Below, one piece after another: positions 29,101-43,100 of a DNA stretch of 64,000 nucleotides (positions within the stretch are counted from its first letter, which is position 1; every line of letters starts with the position of its first letter). Source of the DNA: Distichodus sexfasciatus (Eukaryota; Chordata; Actinopteri; Characiformes; Distichodontidae); NCBI GenBank assembly GCA_032718565.1, contig JAVGVS010000095.1:638501-702500 (forward strand), read 5' to 3'. Both the position numbers and the translations under genes were made by a program. The notes under the pieces were generated by a model that was not told the DNA's origin, ran no database searches, and was given only the letters and a program-made list of their open reading frames with translations.

Positions 29101-32100
29101 TGTTGAGACGAATTTTGTGTATTTCTAAAAATTAGGTTAATTAATCCCAGACATAATTATCAATGATTTTCTCGTCTTTAAAGCTGTGAATATGTGTACA
29201 CAGGAAATGCACAAACCAACTGTGGGCTTTAATTCATCCATTCATTCATAATCCCCCTGGGGGCACTGGAGTCTATCCCGGTAACTACGGGTGCAAGGCA
29301 GGGACCAACTCTGGGCAGGCGCCAACACAACCTATATTGCCTGCTTTTGGACGTGAACACGGGGAGAGCATGCAAACTCCACACACAGAAAGACCCGCTG
29401 GCCAACCTGGGGATCGAACCAAATAAGCACTGCGCCACCGTGCCGCCCCACTGTGCCACCCCACTCTGACAATAAATTATATTAAAATGCGTGTTTGTGC
29501 AAAATATCAACATATTGGGTTTTGTTAAGTTCTGTAGTTGTATAATAATATTTAAAAGACAAGAAACTGAAAGAGGTAGAAGAAGAATATTTGAATTAAC
29601 TTTCTGTTCAGTGTGATAATTAATAATAAATACTGTTGAAATATTACTGAATTGTACAAATGCTGATACCAGTATTAGGCTACTTCAAAATTCATGACAC
29701 TGAATCACAAAGCACGTTAGACGTTATGATGATGTTCCAGACCCTTGCTTGGAGAAAATTTCTCTCAGACCGTTCAGCTCCTTCAACTTAACTAACCTGA
29801 GAAAAGCCACTGCACTTGCACGGCTGATACGTAGTAGAGCTGTTTCCTCCAGAGGTCCATCCATCCAAAACAGTGGGGTCCCGCTTCTGACACGGCCTGT
29901 AAACCATGAACAATTCCATAAAGACTCTCGCCAGCTTACAGAGGGACTATAACACACAGCCATACCAGCTGACATCTGTATTCTAGCTACACAGTAGCAC
30001 CACTCAGCGTATTTTTTTTACTTTGGCTGGAGATTTTATAGGGCCTCTGAGCCCGGGCTGACGTGTGCCAACCCTGATTTAAGTGATCGTAAGTGGGGAG
30101 TCATCCAATAAACAGGGAGTGTTAATGGAACACAAATGATGCACACAGGAAGGCTCTATTATGGGCTTTTACCCAGGGATGACATGAGAGGAGAGTTTGT
30201 TTGAGATAAACAAAAGAAAGAACAAAAGAGAGTAAAGCAGCACTGGAATGCGACTACAAGGGATACATAGGACAAAAACAACGGGCCTCGTTCACCAATA
30301 TTTTTTTAAATTTGTTCTTGAGAGTTTAAAAGTATGATATGATACGAATCTAGAATTAAAAATCCAATAAGCTAATGTTTTGCACAAACAGAAAACAATA
30401 TTGTGCATGAATGCTCTTTCTCATGTGTAGATTACGTTCTAAAAATAAATCTCAGTTGAAAAATGTTGGTGAGAGTAAGAATCTTAATAAAAACTGTGGG
30501 TTTTAAAGGTCCCATATTATGAATAAATTCACTTTTTCAGTTCTTTGGACATCCATTTGGGTCTGTACTGCCTCTACACACACTGTTTGATTAACAAGTT
30601 TGATTAAAAATGATCAATTGTGTTAGTGTTAATTTGCGAATGTCAAAAATCATGTGCTTAAACGAGAGGTTTGGATTTCTCCCCTACTTCTTTGATCGAC
30701 GCAATCTTGTGCATGACTGTAATTTTTGCCACTACACCTTTGTGTTTCCATCTATTATTTTTAAATCATAAATATATGCACTCATTCATAAGAAAAAAAA
30801 ATTGCCAACTATCCACTATCCAAATATTTTTTTCAATAATAATAATAATGATAATATTAATAATAATTGTTAATTAATTGTAATCATAAAATATTAAATT
30901 AATCATGAAATTGGCATATTGCTCAGCACTACCACAGAATGTAGCCTACAGCATAACGAGTAAAGCAGGTTACTCACTCGCTGTTGGGGTTGTTCACGCA
31001 GAAGTTGTCTATACCTGGGTTTGACATCATGGTATCCACCAGTAAACTGGAGTTGGAATTCTGGTTGCTGTGAACGGAAATGGATTTCATGTTACCGCTG
31101 CTCAAAAGAAACTCTTCTCCTAAAAAAAAATCGTGCCACTGTAATTTCATTTGCTGGCATGTTTCGATATTGCAGCGAGTAAAATGAACTGCTGAGCAGT
31201 GGGATTCTACATATTTGCATGTCAAGTCATTTCACACACGCCTTGTAATCATAAACTGGTAGGTATTTGGATGAAAGGCCAATTTCAAGCACGCTTTGAG
31301 GAATAAATCACATTTCCATGCTGGAAAATAAAAAGGGTTCGACTTAACATAAAGTTAAGACATTATTTTAACTGTAGAACATCTTGTGATCACCTGCCTG
31401 TGTTGGGTGGACCTTAAAACCTAATTTTACTAGTATCCAGCTTATTGGTGCCAAACTATTTTAAGATTTGTTTTGAACGTTGCGAGAAAACGGGTGACTT
31501 TTTAGCTTTTATGTTTAAACATTGTCCTCTCTTCATTATTTTTTTGTCCTTCTCTTTATTTTTCTTCCTACATTTGGGCACTTCACCCCTCCCACAGTTT
31601 TTGAGGAGGTAAACGGCCAAATTGCATCCCTCTTTTTTCTCTTCTTTTTACTCAAATTAAGTTATAAAGTGTGGTCAGCTTTTCTCCTATAGACTATATT
31701 GGTGGAAATTATTACACTCTGTGACATCATCCTGATATTTTCTTCCCATTGAACCACACCGCTCTTCTTTTACTTTAATTTTCCCTTTTACCTGTTTCTT
31801 CAATGGGCAAATGTAAAACTGCGGCCATACTGTCATTTTTGGCAGCAACTATTGTCAAACTGCAGACTGTTTATTCACCAGTTTGCCTCTTTCATCACAT
31901 ATTTTTTAAACATGTCACAATACCACTTCTTTATGTCTGAAATGATACTGATTTTGTACATTTGGATATCTGACGATATGAAACAAATCTGATGCAGTCT
32001 CTGTCTTTTTTAATCAGAAAACAGAAAATAATGCTTTAAAAATGTCTGAGATTATTCTGTTGTGCTTAAGGTAATACTTGACTTAAAAAGTTTTTTCCTA

Positions 32101-35100
32101 ACTAAAACAACATAATAATTACACCCCCGCGTGTATATGCTAAATTATTTATTATTAAAGTAACATCTCAACAAATTACTCGTTTAAACACAGTTGTGTA
32201 ATTTAGTGATGGTCCCTAATCCTGCGGCGCCAAAACCATCAGCAGAGATTGTGAGTGAGAGCTGGTGTTGGTAAGGAAATTAAACAGTATAATCGTGTGA
32301 TTCGCTTTTGGGGTTGTAGTGTGTTGCGTTGCTTGTTCTGCTCATTGTCATATCAATATGGAGGAATCAGCACGGATGTTGAACAATAAACCAGTTTTAC
32401 TGCAGTAACACTTCCCACGCATTTACAGATCGGTTCCATAGATTGGCCCAATGCCACCGATACCCAATCCAGCTATTTGAGTCATTATCAGACCGATATC
32501 CGATCCACGTATCGAATCGATCTTTAATATTTTTGCCAATTAACTCCTTCTTCACTCTTTCAGGTAGTTTGTTTTATTTTCCCATTTTCACAATTTTTGT
32601 TTTATTTGCACTTTTAAAAAAACCTTTGTCACCAGTTTATGCTTTTTGACTTTTCCTGCACACAAAAAAGTAGTTTTTTCTATTCTTTTTGATTTAAAAA
32701 ATACTACCTACCTGAAGAAGGCGTACTGCTTGCCGTAGTGGTACAGAGCCGGTGAGATCTTCATCTCGGGAAAGTGCTGTAAGTCGCTCTTGATGGATCC
32801 CAAGCCCATGGCGAAGATAACAAAGAGCACAGGAAGCAGGACCTGGGCGATGAGGCCCTTCCAGTCTCTCCTTGAGTGATGGACACGTTTCAGCAACATG
32901 GCTATCACCTGCTGGACCAGAAGTGCCAAGCCGTTCACGGCAGAGGAGCCCGTCAGACCTGAGCGGAACAGGGAACAGAGATGAACTACACACCCGCCGT
33001 GCAGCTATTACACACCACGGCGCCGCTGTCGTGTTCCGCAGTCCATCAGTTACACACACTTCCCGCTCAGTTGTTACACACAGTGGGTTGGCACTTACAT
33101 ACTGTGGGCCATGAGTAACACACCACAGCACATCAGATACACAGAGCAGGTTATCAGCAGCATGCTGCAGTTTATCACTTCCCTGCTTGCATTTACATTT
33201 ACATTTCACAGAATTTGGCAGGTGCTCTTGCCCAGAGCAACTTTCATTTCCTAACATCAGAAGAGCATGTAAAACACAGAACAGCCACTAGACGAGATTA
33301 CTTCTTTACTGATGCACCAAGAAACGTTAAATAGTGTCAGAACACTACCATGCTGTTTTGTGGGCGGTGTAGTTTTACAATGAATTAAAACAATAAACTA
33401 ATGACTGGTTTTCTTTGTCTCTGTCTAAAAATCTCAAACAACAAATTCCACCTAAAAATAACACAATTCCAACACCAAACACATAAATAAACAAAGAACA
33501 AAAACACTATAATGTTTATAATGATACCAACAGCATAAAAATAGACATTGTGGTTTCTGAGATATACACATTTTATTTTGGGTACCTTTTTTAGAGCAAA
33601 AATCTGTAAAACAGTCTCAGGGCTTAACAGATTAAAACAAGTACTACTTTAATGTAAGTTAAACATTTGACTACGACGTTCACTTGTATTGGAATAACAT
33701 TTGACAAGTGGTATCTGTACTTTAACTTAAATAATGAAGTTAGTCTATATACATATATGTAAATATAAATATATGTCATGGATTCCCCCCATGTTTTTTT
33801 GTTTTGATTATCTGATTATTTACTCGTTTTGCCTGATTGTTTTCACGTGTTTTCGGTCTAGGTCTGTTTACTCCTTGGTCTGCTCATTCTGGTTGGTCAT
33901 GCCCCCTTTTTAGTTCTGGGTATTTTCAGTCCTCCTTTTTTTAGTTTTGAGTTGTCTGTCCACATTTACACTGAATTTGGAGTTTGTTTTGGGTTTTTCC
34001 TGAAAAGAGAGAGAACCTGAATCCTGCTTTGGCCATTGTGCCTGTTTTCTGTTATTGAATAAACTCCCAGACATCATGAGCTGCAGCTGTGCTGTCCTTT
34101 TTTCCGCGTGGCTCAGAACCATGACAATCTAATCCGCTTCAGCCTAATATTTCAATGAATGGCCTTTATCTAACTTGTCCGCTTTGCTTGTGACCCACTG
34201 ACCTTTGTGCATTGGAACCTTTACCAACCAGTTTACACTGATAAATGGCAGAACATTTTAAAGCTGCAGGGTGTAGCATTTTTAGTTATATTTGCTGGAA
34301 CTGCCACTATATTCGGATAATAGCACAAGAAATATGTAATTCTGGAAAAATCCGACTCAAATGAAATAACTGCATGTCACGATGCACCTCCATTGCCGCT
34401 GCAGACCACCGGTTGAAAACCACTGCACAAGACCATCACCGTCCCTACACACAGTAGGAACTCTGTTCTTACACCGCAGTACGCTTTTTTAATTCAACCA
34501 CTACACTCTGTACTTGTTCGGTTACATAATTCAGTTGACCAATTACACACTTGAAGTCCAGCTGTAATGGAAATCTCCTTTTCGAGAGGACGTGGAACAG
34601 TTTCTAACAAAGGGCTGGAAAACACCTGCTACACAGCTGTTAGGCTGGGAGAGAGTTACGGTGTATAATTACAGGTGAAGCACTCACTGGCTTTCTCTCC
34701 TAAGTACATGCTGCCGGTGAGGTCGTCTGGCAGGCCGTCTGGAGAAGCTGACACGTCCTGCACTGCCTCAGACACGGTACACGGCCTCTCCTCAGCCGGC
34801 TCCAAATCGTCTCTCGTAAGCTGCAGGAAGACCTGGAGCGAGGAGTAAAGCAAATTAAATGTGTGTGTGTGTGTGGGTGTGTGTATGTGTAAGTGTGAGG
34901 CTCTGGAGGACAAATTTCAGACTCTACACCTGCAGATTGGGGACTGACCTACTATTTGGCACGAATTGTTGGCTTCCCTGTTTGTTTTTTGCTAAAATAT
35001 GTTTTATATGTGACCCGATCTGCCGTAATGAGTCGGAAGTAGGCGTTCTATTTATTTAGATACGGGCCGATTATGTTGAAAAACATAAAAAATATCGATT

Positions 35101-38100
35101 CTTCTTTTTTGGTCTTATATGAAAGAAAAGGTCTTCAAAATTAATCTGGTCTCCGAAAAGGAAAAAACAATATTTTTGAAGTTTTTCAACATAATCGGCC
35201 CGTATCTAAATAAATAGAACGCCGACTTCCGACTCATTACGGCAGATCAGGTCGCATATTAAAATGAATGTGAGAAAAGTAAAGGAGCAGAAGGGTTTTA
35301 TGCTCATTACTGCGATTATGGTTATGGTTGTGGTTAGGGTTTGGGTTTAGGGACACGCAAAGGCTTATTTAGCTACACTCAATATTTTATACAAGTATGA
35401 GTAAGATGTGTGCGTATAATACGGCGTTGATGTGTGTGTGCATTGTTGTGTGTATGTGAGGTATTATGGCAGGCTCGTTCCACACCGCAACACAACCCCG
35501 CCCCAAACACAGGTGCACAGGTGATAGACCAGGACCTAAAGGGGCACAGGGCACCCTCACAGAGGGCATGTTCGTGTGTGTATGCCCTTGTGTATGTCTG
35601 TGCATATGTCTGACCATGTGTATATACAGTGCATGTGTGAGTGAATGTATATACACAAGTGTGTGTTTGTGTGTGTGTGCCTGTGTGGTTGTATTTGCAT
35701 GCATGTGAGTGTAGATTTGTATGTTTGTGCATTTATGAATGTGTGCATGTTTTTCTGCATGTGTGCAATCGTGTGTGGTGGTCTGTATGTGTGTGTGTGT
35801 GTGTTTGTGTGTGTGTTGCAGTCCTATATCTTTGTCCTGTACCCCTAGACACATATACGGGGCAGTTGGTAGTGTAACAGTTAGGGCGTTTGTCCCGTGA
35901 TTGGAAGGTTGCCGGTTGCAGGACCGGTGAAGGTGCCATTGAGGTACTCAAGAGCAAAGTACCATCTACAAGCACTGCTCCCTGGGGGCTGCCCGTCATC
36001 TGCCCCCTGCTCCTTCATGGATGGGTCAAATGCAGAGGTCACATTTGGTTGTGGCGCAGGGTGCTGTGCTGTGCTGTGTTCACAATGACAAATATTCAGT
36101 CTCTCCAGGATTTCGCTGGCATTTTTTTGAGACTGTTGTGGGTCAAAATGCCTAATTTTGCAGCAGCTTTTCTAAGAAAATTGCGATGAAAGTGCCGGTG
36201 TTTTAGGTGTTTTGTTGCAATAAAGTTGCGGGATCAAGACAAAGTTAGGGAAAAATTTGCAATTTTGTCCCCCTTTATAATGATGCTTTAACAATTAATT
36301 CAAATAATTATTTTTATTAACCATTAACCGTTGAGTTATTTTTGAAGTTAAATGTGAGGCGTTTTTATCACACGCGTTTCCTGCGTCTTCCAAACATAAC
36401 AAGGAAGTGAGTTCGCCAACGTATGGCTCAACGTTTTGCAGGAAATGACAACGATTGGTCAAAAATTGCACGGTAGTAATCAATGAATTTGCGTTAATAG
36501 TTGCGATCGCAACATCGCGAAATCCTGGAGGGTCTGAATATGCATCACTTTCATATACAGTATATACAGTACAGTAAAAATAACTTGGCCCAACAAGCAG
36601 TTTTTTGTTGAACATCTAATTGATCTCTAACATAAAGGTTCATCCATTTATTTTTATTTATTTATTTTTGGTCGACTAAAACGCTAGACTATAGACATAA
36701 ATAACTTAAATTAGCTAATCAATAAATGAAAAGTTTTAATACCTTTATGCCAAGTTTATTTTTTGGTGATTAATGGAGGTGCATATCTGTGGGTGTGTGT
36801 GTCTGTGTAGATTTTAAAGTGTCTGTGAGGAACCTCTGGTGAGATTTGTTTTTTAAGGCTTTGTGGGGACCGGTCCTCAGAAAGAGACAAATACAAGAAA
36901 AAAAAACCCCAGAAACAAAACTTTGCCCTACAAGCAGTTTTTGTTGAACACCTTATCAATCTCTTACACAAAGTTTCATTATTTTTTATTTTTGGTGGAC
37001 TGAATAAGTGAGACAAAATAAAACTAAATCTAAGCAATAAATTTAAAAAAATGTTTTTACTGAAAAATGCATATATGCAGAGTAACTTTTTTGGTGGCTG
37101 ATGAAGGTGTGTGTGTGTATATTTGTGTGCACGTGTCTCACCTCTTCTAAGGTGGTGTCTGAGATGCCGTAGCAACCAAGCCGCAGAGCCTCCAGGTTCT
37201 GGTCCAGCCCAGTGAGCAGTGAGCGGTAGGCAGGTGCATTCTGGGAGCTGAATACAGGGAGGGAGTAGACTACATCTCCCACGTCTCCCTCTTTTAGTTG
37301 TGCCTCGGGCAGGTAGGACTGGATGAAGGCCTTCACCTGCTCACTGTCAAACTCCTCCTCCGAGCCGGGAGTCTGGACCTGGAGAGTGTGTTGAAAACAG
37401 GTTAGAAACAGAACCGGTGAATTTCTGTAAAATAAACTGGAGAACAACAGAATGAAGGAGCATTGCATTTAAGCTGCTGGCTACAGGTTGAAGAATCATG
37501 GATCAGATTACGCTGGTTTGCCAACCAATCTAGAAGGTTTGAAAACAAAGATTAAAGTAAAGTAAAATAGCTGTTTATGGAACAGATTAAAGTTCGGCCA
37601 AGAAATATTACCAGATTTTTATGTTTCGAAGGAAGGGTGGCGTATTTGGAGCAGGTGGAGAAGCAACTAAAAAGACGTGAGAGTCTATTTCAAACACTGC
37701 CACTAATGCTAAGATGCAATTTCTCTCCATCTTGTCGCCTAAACTAGCGATCTCAAAGAAACACACTGAAATAGGAACAAACACGGAAGTGCCCAATGGC
37801 GCTTTTCGTAACTTAGCAACAAAACACTCTGGAAGTGAGGTTTTGAGCGCTGTCAGCGGAAACCAACACGTTGGGAACTGTCCCTGAAATGAGGAAATGT
37901 AAGTCTGCTAAATGCTGTAAATGTAAATTTAAATGATGGACACAGGCCCTAACAACTTGAAGCGCTCTGAGCGCTGCAGCGTTTTTTTTCTGCTGAATGC
38001 GCTTAGCGCTCTGAACGCTGAAGCTCATCGAATTTGTATTAAAAATAAGTGCTGCCAGCGGAAATAACATGTCGCAGTAAGGGCTTTGCGATACAGATTT

Positions 38101-39218
38101 TATGACAGTTGTTACAGGCAATACTGTTCCTCGTCTGTAGGGGGACCCTGCGAGTAAATCTTACATTGTGTTGCTTTAAATGTAAAACAGAATTTTCTTT
38201 TCATAAAATAGACCTCCTGTTTAATTAAAAATGTCATTACAATATGTTTGAGGTCTGATCAATGTTTTCATTTTGGATCAATGCGATGAGCTGACTGATC
38301 CCTGAATCGATGCATTGATGCAGACTGATTGTTACACTCCTAATTACAGACCATCTTAAGTCAACCATTTCAAGCATTATGCCTCTTAGATTCCCAGAAA
38401 TGCCAATAAGCTCACATGACATCAGACCCGCTGGCATCAATATTCTATTTGGCTTCAGCCGCTCTGCTTTCCGGCATGTTGCGCTCAGGACAATGCAGTA
38501 CTGATTCCCATTAAACAAACCCTCTTTAGCCCATAAGGCTTTAATCTGTTTAATGAGTACCTTCTTGGTGAGGATGAGGTTGTAGCCTCGCGCCAGCTTG
38601 TCTTTCAAGTAGAAGGGCGAACCACAGCACTTTAGGCCTCCACGTTCCAGGAAAGCGATGCGGTCGCTAAGGACCTCGGCCTCGTCCAGGTGATGGGTGG
38701 ACAGGATGATGGTGCGATCTGAAAAACACAGCCACGTCTAATCAGACACTGCAGATACAGGCCGGTAAAAAAAGGGAGTGACATTTAAAGGTAAAGCATG
38801 TGGCAGGAGTTTTCAATTCCAATCGGAGACTAACTCCCTCTGTCTCGGAAGAACATAATTAAGCATCGGAGACGTGAGCGGCGAGAGCGTGACGGATAAC
38901 AATCGCTCATTACTACATCTGCTGAGGGATTTTTCCCCCACTTGTTTCCTCCACAGACTCACACACCGCAAGAAAATCCATTTGCGCTTAATTAAATTCC
39001 AAGACAGGATGTCAGAAACCCGATAAGAACAAAAGCCCTTCAGGGTTCAGCACAGGTATGTGCCATGGGTTCTCTCTCTCTCTATTTCTCTCTCTCTCTG
39101 TCTTTCAGTTTTTCTCTTTTTCTTTCTGTACATCTGTTTCTATCAATTTGAATTCTCTTTCAGTCCTTCTCTCATTAATCTCTCACTCTCTATTTCTATC
39201 TTCCTCATCTTCTTTTTT

Positions 39219-39253
<35 letters not shown>

Positions 39254-40080
39254 GTTATTCTATCTATGCGTCTATCTCTCACATTTTTTATTCTTTTTCA
39301 CTCACTACTTTTAGTTATCCCTCACTCTTTCTCCCTCTCTGTTTCTCTCTTTCTCTCTCTGTTTCTCCTTTTACTCACTCTCTCTCTCTCGCTCACTGTT
39401 TCTCTTTTTACTCTTTCTCCCTCTTTCTCTCTGTCTCTGTGTTTCTCTTTTTACTCTCTCTCTCTCTCTCACTGCTTCTCTTTTTGTCTCTTTCTCATTT
39501 TCTCTTTTTCAGAATCAGATTTTTTTATATCTCGATAGATCTCTAGCTCCCCTCTCTGTTTCTCTTTTTGTCTCCTTGTTTTTCTCTTTGTGTTTTTACA
39601 TCTCTTTGAAGTCTTACTTTCCTGTTTAATTTCATATAATCTATTCTCAGTCACCACATCTCTCTTTAAGTTTTCCTCTTTTTCTCTCTGATTTCTCTTT
39701 CTACCTCTTTGATTTCTCTTTTCTCATTTTGTCTCTCACACATTCTCTCCTTAATCTCTCAACCTTTCTCCAAACTGTCTCACTCTCCACCTCTTTCTTT
39801 CTGTATCTGTTCTCCTCTTTTTTGTCTCTTTAGAACTGCATTCATTTTCTCTTTCTTTTTCCTTTAATTTTGTCTCATTTTCTCATTTTATCTCTCTTCT
39901 CTGTCTCCAAGTCTTTCTCCAGTTCTGTCTCTCTCCGTCTCTTTTTCTGTTTTTTTCTGGTCTCATTTTTTTCTTTTACTCTCTTAATCTTACCTGCTGT
40001 TTTATCTCTCTCACATTTTCTCCTCCTTTTCCAAACCTGTCTTCAGTTCTCTCTTTCTCTATTTGTCTTTATCTTTTTTC

Positions 40081-40117
<37 letters not shown>

Positions 40118-43100
40118 GCTTCAGAAGCTCTTCACCTTGTTTGTGCTGGAGGACAATGTCCCAGATGCTACGCCGCGAGCAGGGGTCCACGCCGGTCGTA
40201 GGCTCGTCCAGGACCACCAGGTGCGAGCCACCGATGAAAGCGATGGAAATGGAGAGCTTCCTCTTCATGCCACCAGACAGCGTTCCGACTCGCTTGTGGC
40301 GGTGAGAATACATTCCAGTTTCCTCCAGAATGCTGTTAATAATGGAAAAACACAAGCGCTAGTAAAAAAGGTTTATTTTTAAAAAATCTATTTTTTACTC
40401 AACAAGAAGATGCTACAAAGTGCTTCAAAAATATTTCAAAAGCTATTGAACACTAAAAAGTAAAAATGTGATTTCAGCTGCCTTTTAAAAGAATTTCCAT
40501 GAAAATGATTCCTCCATGTCCTGAAAACATAGGGCATGTCTTACTTTTACAGTTTTTCTTCACTGAAAGAGATACAATTACACTTCTTCTTCACAACATC
40601 TTTACTTAAATTTAATTGAGACTCAAAGTCAATGTCCAGATTCTTGGACCCAAAATTTACATTGGATCCTAGGGGACTAAGCACTACCTCCACATCCACT
40701 CTAAATTCACTTAAAATATTTTTTTAAAGGCAGCGGGTAGCATAGCGTATAGGGAGATTAGAGGGTTGCTGTTTCAAGTCCTGAACCAGTAATGGTACCA
40801 CTGAGGTACTCATGAGTAAAGTACTGTCCCCAAGCACTAATCTCCGGGCGTTCAGCGTTCAGAGCACTGAAGTTGAAATCCGTTGAACTTTTATAACAGC
40901 GCTGTGCTCGTCAATGTCACTTCTCTCTTGCTAGCCAATCAAAATCAAGGAAGGGGCGGGACATAAACAATAAAGAACTCACTAACAGAAAAGATAATCT
41001 CTTATATGTCTGCTAAACTACCAATCTCAAAGAAACACGTTAGAATGTTTACACGAAATAGAGCGAACGCAGAAGTGCCCGGTGACGCTTTTTGTAACTT
41101 AGCAAACAACAAGCGCCAAGAAAGTGCTCTGGAAGTGAGGTTTTGACCGCTCTCAGCACAAAAAATGCGTTTGGTGGACACAGACGCTCACTCACTTAAA
41201 TTCACTGAAAAAATCTCATGATCAAAAGCTGGGTTTTATCCTCACTCAATTAAAAAAGTTGCACGGCATCCAGTCTTAATGTGCTACTACAATCTGTGAA
41301 GTCATTTCACTTAAAAGACAGATGTAACGGTGTATCAATTGTGTAAAACAAATGAAACAATCTAAAAAGAATCAAACCATCTTTCTCTTTGCTTTATATG
41401 ATATTATTCAGTCCCAAGCGGTATTGCAGTTTATTCCCAGGCTGCGTACTATACCTGCGCACTTGTTGTTCCAGTTCCTGCCTGGTCCAGTGCGGGGCTT
41501 TGATCTGGCCGTACAGCAACAGGTGCTCCTTAGTGGTCAGGTGGTCGAAGAGAACGTCGTACTGCATACACACGCCCAGCTCCTTACGCACGTCATCGAT
41601 ACACGCCTGCATGTCCTTCCCGTAGACCTCAATGGTGCCGGATGTGGGAGCAAACAGCCCGGTGAGAAGAGACCTGAAATAACACAAAAAACACAGACTG
41701 GCCTGACGAAGAGACCAACACCAAAACGCTGATGCAGTACCAGCCTAGCTGATTACACTAAAATCAGCTGCATGTAAGAATCTATTTTTATGTTAAAAGC
41801 TTTTAATATCCTACATGAGGAGCAGCTGTGGTCTTATTTTACTCGACTCTGGACCAAAAGGTTGTGGCTTCAAATCCTACCTCCAACACAATAATCATTG
41901 GGTCCCTGAGCAATACAGGTGTGAACCTTCACTGGTCTCATGATTCGATTTGATTACAGTTATTAGGTCAACGATTCGATTCAATGCTCTTTGATTTCTC
42001 TTTTTCTCAATTTGTCTCTCACACATTCTTTCCTCAGTTTCCAGATCTTTCTCCAAACCCCATCACTCTCCATCTCTTTTCTCTTTTTTGTTTCTCTTTC
42101 GTATTTCTTTTATTTTCTCTTTCTTTCTCTTTTAATTCCCCTTCTGTCTCATTTTCTCATTTTATCTCTCTTCTCTGTCTCCAAATCTTTCTCCAGTCCT
42201 GTCTCACTGTCTGTTGTCTCTTTTTCTGTCTTTTTCCTCTGGTCTCATTTTGCTTTTTTACTCAATTAGTCTTATTGCTGTTTTTATCTCTCACACATTC
42301 TCTCCTCGCTTTCCAAAACTCTCTTCTATTGTCTCTTTTTGTCCTTTTTCTGTCTTCTTCCCTCTTTCTTACTTTCTACTCTCTTAATCTGACTCACTCT
42401 TGTCGTCCCTCTCAAATTCTCTCCTCCCTCTTCAAGCCTCTCTCTCCACCAGTGCTTCAAAAGCTCTTCACCTTGCTTGTGCTGGAGGACGATGTGCCAG
42501 ATGCAAACACATACTCAGTATTCAATTCAATTACGATTACGATCATTAAGTAAATGATTCAATACGATGCGATATCTCAATGCATCATGATGCAGCCCAT
42601 AAATGCTTCTACATTACTTCACATTGCATGCAGATCGGGTAGTCATAGCTATTACCGGGATGATCTGTTTAAGTTGAATTTTTATATCATAGCCAGAAAA
42701 TTACCAACCAGTGTCATTAGGATATAGTTCAGGGGTTTCAACTGCTTCTGTCCCAGGGACCACCACTCAGACTAAGCAGTATGAATGTGGGGAAGTATCT
42801 TTTGTATTACTTTTTAGATATTTAGATCAAATCCATTACTCATAAAGATGTCCAAATCATCTGAAAATGTTTTGGAAAATGAAATAAAGGAATTACTTTG
42901 AAAAAGTAATTCACTAGTGAAAATGGATTGCATGTCAGGGACCTCCTGTAATCCCGCCGCGGACCACTAGGGGCAGCGTACCGCCAGTTTGAAAATCTCT
43001 GTTATAATCGATTATGGTCTGCCATTGCATCAATGCAGATTCGTCCACTTAATTTCAACACCCATACTGAGTAAGACCCATAACCCCAAGTTAAGTCTCC

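Larger units (their letters stand above)
41914..43066. mobile_element. hAT-like element (family 2) carrying an abca12 fragment
   Basis: Ends TACAGGTGTGAA and TTTCAACACCCATA match the family-2 element at 19405-20633. The 8-bp flanks ctgagcaa (41906-41913) and ctgagtaa (43067-43074) match at 7 of 8. 41914-41986 and 42505-43066 are hAT sequence. Between them sits a copy of abca12 DNA. The hAT sequence bordering the copy on one side partly repeats that on the other (two gattacg/attcaat blocks), as expected from template switching during gap repair. Confidence 0.85.

Noticed and set aside
29749..29975. Plus and minus ORFs over exon w31
   Set aside because: Wrong frames: only the phase fixed by w30 and w32 gives the conserved cysteine pattern.
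35379..35877. His/Thr-rich and Cys/Val-rich ORFs on both strands
   Set aside because: Products of the TG/CA repeat tract.
39058..40382. Ser/Phe/Leu-rich plus-strand ORFs
   Set aside because: CT-repeat translation that runs into the antisense of exon w25. The 'tctctctcag' before 40115 mimics an acceptor but no coding family is seen.
41984..42553. 189-aa plus-strand ORF
   Set aside because: CT-rich duplicated intron inside the hAT element; low complexity.
42931..43066. Similarity to 25203-25425 as a separate repeat family
   Set aside because: Explained as internal sequence of hAT family 2.
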